Positions 1-7,097 of a stretch of DNA of 15,158 nucleotides are shown here, piece by piece (within the stretch, counting starts at the first letter, position 1; each line of letters begins with the position of its first letter). Both the position numbers and the translations under genes were made by a program. Where the stretch lies: the NCBI GenBank assembly GCA_018702715.1, contig JABIYQ010000002.1:1-15158 (forward strand). The letters run 5' to 3'. The DNA comes from Desulfobacula sp. (GTDB lineage Bacteria; Desulfobacterota; Desulfobacteria; Desulfobacterales; Desulfobacteraceae). Under the pieces are notes generated by a model. That model was not told where the DNA came from and ran no database searches. It saw only the letters and a program-made list of their open reading frames with translations.

Positions 1-246
1 AGAATTCAAAAAAGCCCCCGTACTATCCTCTGTGAAGGACATCTGGTTTTCCAATGATCAAGGTTCTTCTGACAATACCCAGGGTTTTTTTTCATGCTTT
101 GGGGTCCACCTCACTGTTTACCATATTTCCGGTTTTACAGAGGCTTTTTGAACTCTTGAGGGAATGTTGGTTAGTAAAATCAGATCATTCATCAGAAAAG
201 ACTGCCACTTCAAGGTTTTTGGGAGATTTTTAAAAATCAACTATAG

Positions 247-270
247 CTGTCCAATAAATTTATTGGACAG
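247..270. repeat. Perfect 24-bp palindrome
   Basis: The 24 bases form a perfect inverted repeat with arms CTGTCCAATAAA and TTTATTGGACAG and no spacer. It is followed by a T-rich run (gtcttttccttcc). It could fold as a terminator-like hairpin for a gene entering from the left, or be an operator for a dimeric regulator. The symmetry is directly visible; the function is not. Confidence 0.6.
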
Positions 271-404
271 GTCTTTTCCTTCCTTTCTCCAAGTAACTTG
301 ATCAGGATTTTGATTTTGCCTTTTCCCATATACTGGAATTTAATTTGTAAAAACTTTCTTTGCATTGTACCGCTATATATATTATTGTAATTTTTATTTA
401 TATT

Positions 405-431
405 GACCAGAATATTAAACGCATTCTGGTC
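405..431. repeat. Inverted repeat upstream of the kinase gene
   Basis: The arms GACCAGAAT (405-413) and ATTCTGGTC (423-431) are perfect reverse complements separated by 9 bases. They lie about 90 bases before the kinase start codon, where a promoter or operator would be expected. This could be a regulator-binding site or a leader hairpin. Confidence 0.5.
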
Positions 432-521
432 TGGTGATTTTATAGCTTTGGGTGTGTTCGGACCATGGCAAGCATTCTACTCCAAAGATCAAGTCCATTT
501 CGACATTAAAAGGAATTTCTG

Positions 522-2117
522 ATGACGGGAAAACTTACCTACGAAGAATTAGAAAAAAAAATTCAAAAATTAGAGCAGGCAAAATCAGTGAGCAAGAAGG
601 CTGAGGAGGCTCTGAGGGAGAGTGAAGAAAAATACCGAACCATTCTTGAAAGCATTGAAGACGGTTACTATGAAGTTGATATGAAAGGGAATTTTACTTT
701 TTTCAATGATTCAATGTGCAAGATTCTTGGATATTCCAAAGACGAATTAACAGGCTTGAATAACAGACTGTATATGGACGAGGAAAACGCAAGGAAAGTC
801 TTTAACGCCTTCAATGAGGTCTATAGAACAAAAAAATCATATAATGCATTTGATTGGGAATTGATTAGAAAGAATGGTTCCAGGTGCTATGTTGAGACAT
901 CAGTAGCTCTTAAAAGTAATTCAAAGGGTCAACCAATAGGTTTTCAGGGTATAGCACGAGACATCACTCGGCGCAAACAGGCAGAGGATGCACTACGTGT
1001 ATCACATGAAATATTTCTAACGGTTTTGGACAGTATTGATGCAAATATTTATGTGGCCGATATGGAATCATACGAAATTCTTTTTATGAATAAAAATTTG
1101 ATGAATACCTTTGGTAAAGATCTGACTGGTGAATTATGCTGGGAAGGGTTTAAAGGAAAATCCAAACCATGCAAACACTGTACAAATGATCAATTAATAG
1201 ACGAAAATGGTAAACCCACAGGCCTTTGTACCTGGCAAAATAAAAATTCCATTACGGGCAAATGGTATATAAACAATGACCGTGCCATAAAATGGTCAGA
1301 TGGACGTTTGGCAAGGATAGAAATAGCGACAGATATTACTGATTTAAAACACATGGAGGAAGAACTTCGACAAGCGCGAAAACTGGAATCCATCGGCACC
1401 CTGACAAGTGGCATTGCCCATGATTTTAATAATATAATGGGTATTATTCTGGGAAATACGGAATTGGCCTTAGAGGATGTTCCAGAATCGAACCGGGCTT
1501 ATTCCAACCTTGAAGCGATAAAGACAGCCAGTCGAAGGGCAGCAAATATTGTAAAACAGCTTAGCAACCTCAGCCGTATAATTGACCAGAAATTGCAACC
1601 AATAGAAATTGCACGAGTTATCAAAGATGCCCTTACGTCTTTACGATCAATGATTCAAAATACAATAGATATTCAGCAGGATATTCAAATTACAAATGAA
1701 ACTATTCTTGCAGACCCAACCCAGATAAACCAGATCATGATGAATCTGTGCATCAACGCTTCCCATGCCATGGAACAAATAGGCGGAAAGCTTACCATCT
1801 TAGTTGAAAAAGTGATTTTGGGCGATAGTTCAGCCAAAGACTATCCTGACTTAAAAGGTGGCAAGTATGTTAAGATAGCGGTAAGCGATACAGGCCCGGG
1901 AATCGACCTCAAGATTATAGACCGAATTTTTGACCCCTATTTTACAACCAAAGGTGTGGGGGAAGGTTCTGGTATGGGGTTGGCCGTAGTGCACAGCATT
2001 GTCAAGAGCCATAGCGGAGCTATTAGCGTTGATAGCACCCTTGGTAAAGGCACTAAATTCATCATGTTTTTTCCATTGGTTACTGAGAAACCAATGGTTG
2101 AAGTCCAAACCACATAG
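522..2117 (+). CDS. PAS-domain sensor histidine kinase, receiver domain lost
   Basis: Predicted soluble sensor kinase of 531 residues; no transmembrane segment is visible. A coiled-coil start (residues 1-35) is followed by PAS 1 (about 35-155, ending in the PAC-like RDITRRKQ), PAS 2 (about 158-285), a HisKA dimerisation domain with phosphoacceptor His300 in GIAHDFNN, and an HATPase_c domain with N box (Asn408, Asn412), G1 box DTGPGI (456-461) and G2 box GSGMGL (482-487). All catalytic motifs are present. PAS 2 carries Cys206, Cys217, Cys220 and Cys236, a spacing that could bind metal or sense redox state. An AAGGA motif 8 bases before the ATG supports the start. No separate response-regulator gene follows, and the kinase frame continues past the stop into what looks like a receiver-domain start (see 2118-2159). 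The signal and the regulated genes are unknown. Confidence 0.9.
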   Translation: MTGKLTYEELEKKIQKLEQAKSVSKKAEEALRESEEKYRTILESIEDGYYEVDMKGNFTFFNDSMCKILGYSKDELTGLNNRLYMDEENARKVFNAFNEVYRTKKSYNAFDWELIRKNGSRCYVETSVALKSNSKGQPIGFQGIARDITRRKQAEDALRVSHEIFLTVLDSIDANIYVADMESYEILFMNKNLMNTFGKDLTGELCWEGFKGKSKPCKHCTNDQLIDENGKPTGLCTWQNKNSITGKWYINNDRAIKWSDGRLARIEIATDITDLKHMEEELRQARKLESIGTLTSGIAHDFNNIMGIILGNTELALEDVPESNRAYSNLEAIKTASRRAANIVKQLSNLSRIIDQKLQPIEIARVIKDALTSLRSMIQNTIDIQQDIQITNETILADPTQINQIMMNLCINASHAMEQIGGKLTILVEKVILGDSSAKDYPDLKGGKYVKIAVSDTGPGIDLKIIDRIFDPYFTTKGVGEGSGMGLAVVHSIVKSHSGAISVDSTLGKGTKFIMFFPLVTEKPMVEVQTT

Positions 2118-2159
2118 GAGATTCCCAGGAGAAGTGAAACCATATTATTTGTGGTATGC
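2118..2159 (+). pseudogene. Remnant of a receiver domain after the kinase
   Basis: In the kinase frame, immediately after the TAG stop, the sequence reads EIPRRSETILFVV and then hits TGA at 2160-2162. A stretch like SETILFVDDE is the usual linker and first beta strand of receiver domains fused to kinases of this type, so the kinase was probably a hybrid. The phosphorylated Asp and the rest of the domain are not recoverable in any frame that I can follow. The call rests on a short match. Confidence 0.45.
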
Positions 2160-2234
2160 TGAAAACAGGATTAAAGAGGAGCTGTCAAAAATTGAAACTG
2201 TTTCATCAGATGTTTCAATGGCCTAATCTTGTTC

Positions 2235-2325
2235 TCACTTTTTTTGTTTCAGCATAAGGATGTACCGGCTGGTAACGCCCAGAATTTTCTTCTCCTGCAT
2301 GGCACTGACTGTAATCGCATTAAAC
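2235..2325 (-). pseudogene. C-terminal fragment of DNA-methyltransferase-like gene, cut off by the transposon
   Basis: Read on the minus strand from 2325, the frame gives FNAITVSAMQEKKILGVTSR and continues as YILMLKQKK to a TGA stop at 2235-2237. It begins with the 9-bp repeat that also borders the transposon on the other side. Joined there to the fragment at 7109-7594, the frame reads SSERFNA followed directly by ITVSAMQEKK. From memory, this tail resembles the C-terminus of ParB/HTH-linked DNA methyltransferases; that family assignment is less certain than the interruption itself. Confidence 0.6.
2317..2325. repeat. Target-site duplication, left copy
   Basis: gcattaaac here is repeated exactly at 7109-7117, on the outer edge of the other transposon end. 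IS21-family elements usually duplicate 4-8 bp, so one of the nine bases may be a chance match. The restored reading frame of the interrupted gene across this repeat is strong independent support. Confidence 0.8.
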
Positions 2326-2336
2326 TTTAACAATAA
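2326..2336. repeat. Left terminal inverted repeat
   Basis: TTTAACAATAA; its partner is the reverse complement of 7098-7108, with one mismatch at the third base. Confidence 0.75.
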
Positions 2337-2343
2337 TCTAAAC

Positions 2344-2399
2344 TGACCCCGTATCTATAAGAATAATTGACCCATCCGTCATTCAATCACTGACACCCC
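2344..2399. repeat. Iterated TGACCC-like boxes at the left end
   Basis: Three direct boxes start at 2344 (TGACCCC), 2368 (TGACCCA) and 2391 (TGACACCCC), spaced 24 and 23 bases apart, about two helical turns. The first two lie at positions 19 and 43 from the element tip, the same positions as boxes at the right end. In IS21-family elements such repeated sites bind the transposase; that role is inferred here. Confidence 0.7.
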
Positions 2400-2459
2400 A
2401 CAATACGCTCAAAAACATTCACGATATTTTTTTAACTTTTTCCGTCCACTTCTGATAGT

Positions 2460-2479
2460 TTGGCCTCTCAGGAGGCCAA
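2460..2479 (+). promoter_or_regulatory. Hairpin that buries the Shine-Dalgarno of the first transposon gene
   Basis: A perfect 8-bp stem (TTGGCCTC with GAGGCCAA) closes a TCAG tetraloop and ends one base before the ATG at 2481. The only good ribosome-binding site, AGGAGG at 2470-2475, lies within it. Such structures in insertion sequences usually prevent translation from read-through transcripts entering from outside. This also argues that the TTG at 2460 is not the start codon. Confidence 0.65.
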
Positions 2480-2480
2480 T

Positions 2481-2957
2481 ATGGAAAAACGTCCTTGTAA
2501 AAACTGCAGAAGGCTTATTGAAATCAGCCCACAAAGGCCTAATCAATTATTTTGTAATAGAAAAATTTGCCAAAGGGTTCGAAAAAACAATTGGCAGAAG
2601 AAAAAAATAGTATCAGATGAGGCCTACCGCCAAAATCAAGATGATGCTCAAAAACGTTGGCTGGATAAAAATCCCGACTATTATAAAAATTATCGAGAGA
2701 ACCACCCGGAATACACTGAAAAAAACCGGCAGAAACAACAAGAGCGAAACCGAAATAAAAGGGTTATGTGTCACCAGAAGTCCATTTTTAGCGAAATTGC
2801 AAAGATGGACGTGTCACGCACAAAAAATCCTATAATGTCAGGGATGTACGAGCTTTCTTCTGCACAAGACCCAAGTATTGCAAAGATGGACGTGTTAATC
2901 GTTGATCTTTCATCAATATCAGTAAGTTATGCTAAGAAAAATGTTAAAATTGAATGA
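2481..2957 (+). CDS. Small zinc-ribbon protein of the transposon
   Basis: The product has 158 residues. Four cysteines, Cys6-x2-Cys9-x15-Cys25-x4-Cys30, form a probable zinc ribbon. A very basic, Lys/Arg/Asn/Gln/Tyr-rich helical middle follows (NPDYYKNYRENHPEYTEKNR around 60-90), then a C-terminal part with two IAKMDV motifs. The composition suggests nucleic-acid binding in the cytoplasm. The ATG at 2481 is chosen because AGGAGG lies 5 bases upstream; an upstream TTG at 2460 falls inside the hairpin stem. It is the first gene of the element, 54 bases before the ParB-like gene. I recall similar hypothetical proteins with CxxC, HPEY and AKMD segments near such elements, but no experimentally defined function. 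It may be an accessory DNA-binding factor. Confidence 0.7.
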   Translation: MEKRPCKNCRRLIEISPQRPNQLFCNRKICQRVRKNNWQKKKIVSDEAYRQNQDDAQKRWLDKNPDYYKNYRENHPEYTEKNRQKQQERNRNKRVMCHQKSIFSEIAKMDVSRTKNPIMSGMYELSSAQDPSIAKMDVLIVDLSSISVSYAKKNVKIE

Positions 2958-2972
2958 TTGCAAAGATAGGAC
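2796..2972. repeat. Three spaced direct repeats of attgcaaagatggac
   Basis: A 19-base sequence (attgcaaagatggacgtgt) occurs exactly at 2796-2814 and 2877-2895, 81 bases apart. A third, slightly altered copy (attgcaaagataggac) starts at 2957, 80 bases further on and just past the stop codon of the zinc-ribbon gene. The first two encode the IAKMD motif. The regular phase suggests either protein repeats with a decayed third unit or cis-acting binding sites just ahead of the ParB-like gene. Confidence 0.6.
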
Positions 2973-3011
2973 TTTATGGTCATCGGTCTGAATATTGGTT
3001 AAAAGGTACCT

Positions 3012-4031
3012 ATGAAAACTCAAATCGAACAAATAGATATTCACCAGATTATTCTTCGTTATGAGCACACCAGAGTTTATAAAGAAAACTCGTTGAACAG
3101 ACTCCGTCGTTCCATGGAGCGGTTCGATCAGATTGCACCTGTGTTAGTCATTCCAGCACCGAACAAACAATTTGTTCTGGTCGACGGGTATCTTCGGGTA
3201 AAAATCGCAAAAATGTGCGGTAGAGATACGGTGTTGGGACTAATATGGGTAACAAAAGAGCAAGAGGCTCTGCTGTCGATAATAAAAAATAATGATGGCA
3301 GGCAATGGGAAATTATCGAACAGGCATCGTTGCTCAATGATTATGTAATTCGTTTTAAATTGAACATTTCACAAGCTGCAAAACAAATTGGGCGTGACAA
3401 AAGCTGGGTAAAAAGAAGACTGGCGCTTGTCCGGGATCTTCCTGAAGATGTGCTTGATGCTTTGAGATCTGGCCATATATCGGCATGGTCTGCTGCACGG
3501 GTTCTGGCTCCGTTGGCGCGCGCCAACAAAAAGCATGCACAACAACTCACCTCCCATCTGAAAAACGATCCCATTTCTACAAGACAGCTTAAAGAGTTTT
3601 TCAATTGCTATAAAAAGTCCAATCATTTAGCGCGGTCAAGGATGATAGAAGATCCGCCATTATTTTTAAAAGCATCGTTGTTCAAAAAACAGGAACAACA
3701 GGCTTCAGAATTAAGTGAGGGCCTGGAGGGCAAGTGGCTCAGGGATATGAACACTGTGCGCGCTATTTTGAAACGTCTTAGAAAAAATACAGTGACGGTT
3801 ATTTATTCTGGCCAGGAACCCTCCATCCGCAAAAGGCTGGTTGATGCATTACATCAGACTCAGAATATTTTTAAACATCTAAATGAAGAGGTAACATCCC
3901 ATGATCAAGCCGGAAACGAAACAGGCCATAAAAGAGATGCGAAAACACGAGATGTCTATAAAAGAAATTTGCAAAACACTAGAAGTTTCAAGAAACACAG
4001 TACGCAGGGTTATCAGGGACAAACACAATGA
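3012..4031 (+). CDS. ParB/Spo0J-like DNA-binding protein of the transposon
   Basis: The product has 339 residues. The N-terminal part (about 1-100) matches the ParB/Srx-type domain, with LVDGYLRVKIA at 56-66 in place of the GxRR box that binds CTP in canonical ParB. A central helix-turn-helix region (about 117-142, ISQAAKQIGRDKSWVKRRL) and following helices (LPEDVLDALRSGHISAWSAA) are typical of the KorB/ParB DNA-binding domain. The rest is helical and basic. AAAGG lies 5 bases before the ATG. Its last 131 bases overlap the istA start in another frame, and the residues encoded there are low-complexity and basic, as if the gene lost an earlier stop. Canonical ParB segregates plasmids or chromosomes; inside a transposon it may instead bind element ends or regulate transposition. 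That role is inferred. Confidence 0.8.
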   Translation: MKTQIEQIDIHQIILRYEHTRVYKENSLNRLRRSMERFDQIAPVLVIPAPNKQFVLVDGYLRVKIAKMCGRDTVLGLIWVTKEQEALLSIIKNNDGRQWEIIEQASLLNDYVIRFKLNISQAAKQIGRDKSWVKRRLALVRDLPEDVLDALRSGHISAWSAARVLAPLARANKKHAQQLTSHLKNDPISTRQLKEFFNCYKKSNHLARSRMIEDPPLFLKASLFKKQEQQASELSEGLEGKWLRDMNTVRAILKRLRKNTVTVIYSGQEPSIRKRLVDALHQTQNIFKHLNEEVTSHDQAGNETGHKRDAKTRDVYKRNLQNTRSFKKHSTQGYQGQTQ

Positions 4032-5280
4032 CGTGAGTTCAAAATCATCAAAATACCAGGACCACATTCCTATCATCAGAGAGCTTTATCCTATTTGTAA
4101 GAAGAATGCTGTAAGGGTGAAGGAAGTTTTAGAAGAAAAATACAAAATCTCCATCCCTTATCCTTCCCTGGTCTGGCTGGTACGTCAGGAAGGGTTAAAT
4201 AAATCTCGGAAGAAACAATCCGGCAGTTATAGTTTTGCCCCTGGAGCCGAGGCGCAGCACGACACCTCGCCGTATAAGATTATGCTGGGAGATAAAAAAA
4301 CAACAGCTCAGTGCGCTTCGCTGATTCTTGCCCATAGTAGCAGGGTATATATTCAATTTTATCCCAGATATACCCGTTTTGAGGCCATGATTTTTTTGAT
4401 AGAAGCCTTGAAGTTTATGGATGGAAGTTGTGCCAGATGCACCATTGATAATACGAGTGTGTTAGTAGCTTACGGTGTAGGCCCAGATGCGGAGATAACT
4501 CCGCAAATACGCCAATTGGGCAAGATGTTCGGCATGAAGTTTATTCCCCACAACGTCGGGCATCCCGATAGGAAAGCCCGGGTTGAAAGAGCGTTCTATT
4601 ATGTTGAAAAAAATTTTCTTGTCGCCAGGACATTTGTAGATTGGGATGACCTTAATAAAAAGGCCCTTGCCTGGTGTAAAAAGGTTGCCAATCAAAAACC
4701 CAAGCGCTCATTGGGAATGAGTCCTGAACAGGCATATATTATGGAAAAACCTTCGCTTATTCCTCTCCCGGCCTATATTCCTCCTGTGTATATAACCGTA
4801 TACCGGGTGGTTGATATACAAGGATATGTCCATCTGGATACCAACCGCTACTCTGTGCCGTACAAACTTATCGGGGAAAAGGTTGAAGTTCAGAAACACA
4901 AGGAGCATGTATTAATTTACCATGCCAATAAAAAGATAGCTGCGCATAAAAGAGAGATGAAAAAGAAAGATTCACGGGTAACGCTTTCTGCTCATCATGC
5001 ACCGTATCTCAAACAAAAATCAAACCCATCATCTTCAATGGAAGAAAAAATGCTGAAAGGGGAAAACCAGATTCTTGACAGCTACATAGCTGAATTGAAA
5101 AAACGATCACATGGTCGTGGTGTGGCCCGCTTTAGAAAGCTATTGGGAATCAAACGTACTTATCCTGAGGACGCATTCATGGCCGGTATCCGGCAAGCAG
5201 GCAAGTACGGTCTTTATGATCTTCCCCGACTGGAAAAGATAATCATCTCATTTATTGCCGGAGAATTTTTTGACCTATGA
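3901..5280 (+). CDS. istA: IS21-family transposase IstA
   Basis: This is the DDE transposase of the element, 459 residues, within the normal IstA size range. An N-terminal helix-turn-helix (about 18-38, MSIKEICKTLEVSRNTVRRV) should bind the terminal boxes. The rve/DDE core follows, with probable catalytic residues Asp121 (in EAQHDTS), Asp183 (TIDN) and Glu229 (KARVERAF), spaced as expected. The C-terminal part includes the beta-rich segment around YVHLDTNRYSVPYKLIGE that is common in IstA. The start is supported by GAAGAGGT 8 bases upstream and by a good N-terminal HTH match. It overlaps the ParB-like gene by 131 bases and istB by 4 bases (ATGA), so IstB is probably translationally coupled. 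No frameshift or missing catalytic residue is visible. Confidence 0.92.
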   Translation: MIKPETKQAIKEMRKHEMSIKEICKTLEVSRNTVRRVIRDKHNDVSSKSSKYQDHIPIIRELYPICKKNAVRVKEVLEEKYKISIPYPSLVWLVRQEGLNKSRKKQSGSYSFAPGAEAQHDTSPYKIMLGDKKTTAQCASLILAHSSRVYIQFYPRYTRFEAMIFLIEALKFMDGSCARCTIDNTSVLVAYGVGPDAEITPQIRQLGKMFGMKFIPHNVGHPDRKARVERAFYYVEKNFLVARTFVDWDDLNKKALAWCKKVANQKPKRSLGMSPEQAYIMEKPSLIPLPAYIPPVYITVYRVVDIQGYVHLDTNRYSVPYKLIGEKVEVQKHKEHVLIYHANKKIAAHKREMKKKDSRVTLSAHHAPYLKQKSNPSSSMEEKMLKGENQILDSYIAELKKRSHGRGVARFRKLLGIKRTYPEDAFMAGIRQAGKYGLYDLPRLEKIIISFIAGEFFDL

Positions 5281-6029
5281 TACATGCAAAGCTCCACAGT
5301 CTTTTGGAAGAATTGAAATTTAAAGGTATGGATCAGGCTCTGGAAAAGATTTTATCAGAAACTGAAAAAAACGGGCCAACCACGTCTGACACTCTTATTG
5401 CATTGCTTGAAGAAGAACTGCGTTATCGAAAAGAACGCAGTTTAATAAATCGAATAAAAAATGCACGTATCCCATGGGACTGGACCCTTTCATCGTTTCC
5501 ATTTGACAGGCAACCTATGCTGAACAAACAACAGATTATGGATTTGTCCACAGCGGATTTTGTTCAACGGGGTGAGAATATTATTTTTATAGGTAACCCG
5601 GGCGTCGGCAAATCAGGAGTGGCAGCCGGACTGTTGCGAGAATCGTTGATCTCTGGATACAGAGGCCTGTTTTATAATGTTCAGGATCTGCTTAATGATC
5701 TTTATGCTTCTCTTGCTGATCGCACAACGACAAACCTGCTTAATCGACTCTGCAGGTTTGATATTTTATTACTGGACGAGCTTAGCTACCTTACCTTAAG
5801 CATTGAACAAATGAACGCTTTTTTCAAGCTCATGGCAGAACGATACCTGCACAACAAGACAACAATTATCACTACAAACCTCGATTATCCCAAATGGTAT
5901 AATCTGTTTAAACCCAAAGATATGGTCGACGCAATGCTGGATCGTCTTCAGCACCGCTGCATCACCATCCGTATCAACGGAGACTCTCTGAGAAAAAACA
6001 CTTCAAGTAATCAGCAATCACGCACCTGA
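5277..6029 (+). CDS. istB: IS21-family helper ATPase IstB
   Basis: This is the AAA+ ATPase that assists IstA in target capture and strand transfer, 250 residues, the usual IstB length. An N-terminal helical domain (MIHAKLHSLLEELKFKGM) precedes the ATPase core. Walker A is GNPGVGKS (106-113, Lys112) and Walker B is LLLDELSYL (Asp167, Glu168). The conserved TIITTNLDYPKWYNLF region follows at about 198-213. It starts within the stop codon of istA and ends one base before the TOPRIM gene, so the three are almost certainly co-translated. It looks intact. Confidence 0.93.
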   Translation: MIHAKLHSLLEELKFKGMDQALEKILSETEKNGPTTSDTLIALLEEELRYRKERSLINRIKNARIPWDWTLSSFPFDRQPMLNKQQIMDLSTADFVQRGENIIFIGNPGVGKSGVAAGLLRESLISGYRGLFYNVQDLLNDLYASLADRTTTNLLNRLCRFDILLLDELSYLTLSIEQMNAFFKLMAERYLHNKTTIITTNLDYPKWYNLFKPKDMVDAMLDRLQHRCITIRINGDSLRKNTSSNQQSRT

Positions 6030-6030
6030 T

Positions 6031-6897
6031 ATGACCACTTCGTTTGAAGAAATCGGGAAAATGGCCGATAGAGTACGAACAATTGACCTTAATACACTGC
6101 TGCAACACTATGGGTGCACGAAAGATCTTCACGACAAGGCCAAATGGCGCACCCCTCGGGGGATAATCTCGGTGACCGGTTATAAGTTCATGAACTGGAC
6201 CCTGGGGACCGGTGGCGGTGGTGCCATTGATCTTGTCATCCATTTGCAGGGGCTGGAGTTTAAAGATGCCGTGTTTTGGCTTTACCATAACTTCTCCTAT
6301 CCTTCTGTGTTAAAAACTTCTCAAAAACGATTATGCCCTCCAAAACAAATTTTAAAACTACCTCAAAAAAATAACAAAAAGCTTGGGAAGGTTACAAAAT
6401 ACCTCAGAGACAATCGTTGCATCCCAAGAAAACTTATAGATAGCCTGATCCTATCCGGAAAACTTTATGCAGACGATAGGGCCAATGCTGTTTTTTTACT
6501 GCTTGGGAAAAAAAAGAAGGTTGTTGGAGCAGAACTCCGGGGTACCGGTAATACTAAATGGCGCGGCATGGCATACGGTTCCAAAAAAAATCTTGGTTGT
6601 TTTTATATTATTGGTAAGAACTCCAGGAAAATAGTGCTTTGTGAATCAGCCATTGATGCTGCATCCTGTGCCGTGCTTTATCCTGAATATACTGCTATTT
6701 CAACGTCGGGAGCGACTGTTAATCCAGCATGGTTACAAAATTTTATAACAAATGGCTGTGAAATCTACTGCGGTTTTGATAACGACAGTACCGGCGATAT
6801 GATGGCAGATAGAATGATCAAACATCACCCATCAATCAGAAGGCTTCGTCCAACCAGGCATGATTGGAATGAGGTTATTCAAAGCTCTTTTCTTTAA
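6031..6897 (+). CDS. TOPRIM-domain primase-like protein of the transposon
   Basis: The product has 288 residues. The N-terminal third resembles the CHC2 zinc-finger fold that precedes TOPRIM in DnaG-like primases (GGGGAIDLVIHL at 61-72, then FKDAVFWLYH), but without the zinc-binding cysteines. The C-terminal half is a TOPRIM domain: the conserved Glu is Glu205 (LCESAIDAAS) and the acidic pair is Asp250 and Asp252 in GFDNDSTGD. The ending RRLRPTRHDWNEVI is typical of DUF3991-type TOPRIM proteins found with plasmid primases. No helicase or nuclease domain is attached. It starts one base after istB, so it belongs to the transposition operon. TOPRIM proteins act in priming, strand cleavage or joining; here a role in copying or processing the element is possible but unproven. 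Confidence 0.8.
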   Translation: MTTSFEEIGKMADRVRTIDLNTLLQHYGCTKDLHDKAKWRTPRGIISVTGYKFMNWTLGTGGGGAIDLVIHLQGLEFKDAVFWLYHNFSYPSVLKTSQKRLCPPKQILKLPQKNNKKLGKVTKYLRDNRCIPRKLIDSLILSGKLYADDRANAVFLLLGKKKKVVGAELRGTGNTKWRGMAYGSKKNLGCFYIIGKNSRKIVLCESAIDAASCAVLYPEYTAISTSGATVNPAWLQNFITNGCEIYCGFDNDSTGDMMADRMIKHHPSIRRLRPTRHDWNEVIQSSFL

Positions 6898-7059
6898 CCC
6901 ACCTGTTATAAAGCAACTTGTAAAAAACACTACTTGGAAAAGGAAAATGCTTTCATATTGATTTTGTTGTCAAAAAATAACTCAATCGATCAAAGCGAAA
7001 CAGTCTCAGTGTATATGAGTGTTATTGCGATTATAAATGCTGGATAGGTGCGCAAATAA

Positions 7060-7090
7060 GGGGGCATTTAAAATCGTTATGAAAGGGTTA
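7060..7090. repeat. Iterated boxes at the right transposon end
   Basis: Read inward from the right tip, TAACCCT lies at position 19 (7084-7090) and TGCCCCC at position 43 (7060-7066). These are the same distances as the TGACCCC and TGACCCA boxes at the left end, though the copies here are more degenerate. Confidence 0.65.
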
Positions 7091-7097
7091 GAGAATT

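Larger units (their letters stand above)
1..521. other. Non-coding or unassigned left flank
   Basis: No gene can be supported here. One plus-strand frame is open from base 2 to a stop at 149-151 (49 codons), so it could be the 3' end of a gene that starts outside the window, but I recognise nothing in it. On the minus strand a frame around 140-215 reads LLTNIPSRVQK, which faintly recalls DDE transposases but soon meets stops. The stretch holds two strong inverted repeats (247-270 and 405-431), listed separately, and AT-rich sequence leading to the kinase gene. Confidence 0.5.

Noticed and set aside
1..215. Possible transposase remnant on the minus strand (LLTNIPSRVQK) or the 3' end of a plus-strand gene (open from base 2 to 151)
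   Set aside because: The matching stretch is short, stops follow quickly, and no catalytic motif or repeat end supports an element. It is not reported as a gene.
1999..2226. Open frame overlapping the end of the kinase gene, 75 codons
   Set aside because: Its first half is a shadow of the kinase HATPase region, and the rest covers the receiver remnant and non-coding sequence. It has no family match.
2617..2835. Second open frame inside the zinc-ribbon gene
   Set aside because: Out-of-frame shadow of a Lys/Asn-rich coding sequence with no ribosome site of its own.
2335..7075. Transposon borders placed at a weaker 20-base inverted match (14 of 20) around the TGACCCC and TGCCCCC boxes
   Set aside because: This pairing does not give a flanking duplication. 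The tips at 2326 and 7108 do, and they place boxes at equal distances (19 and 43) from both ends.
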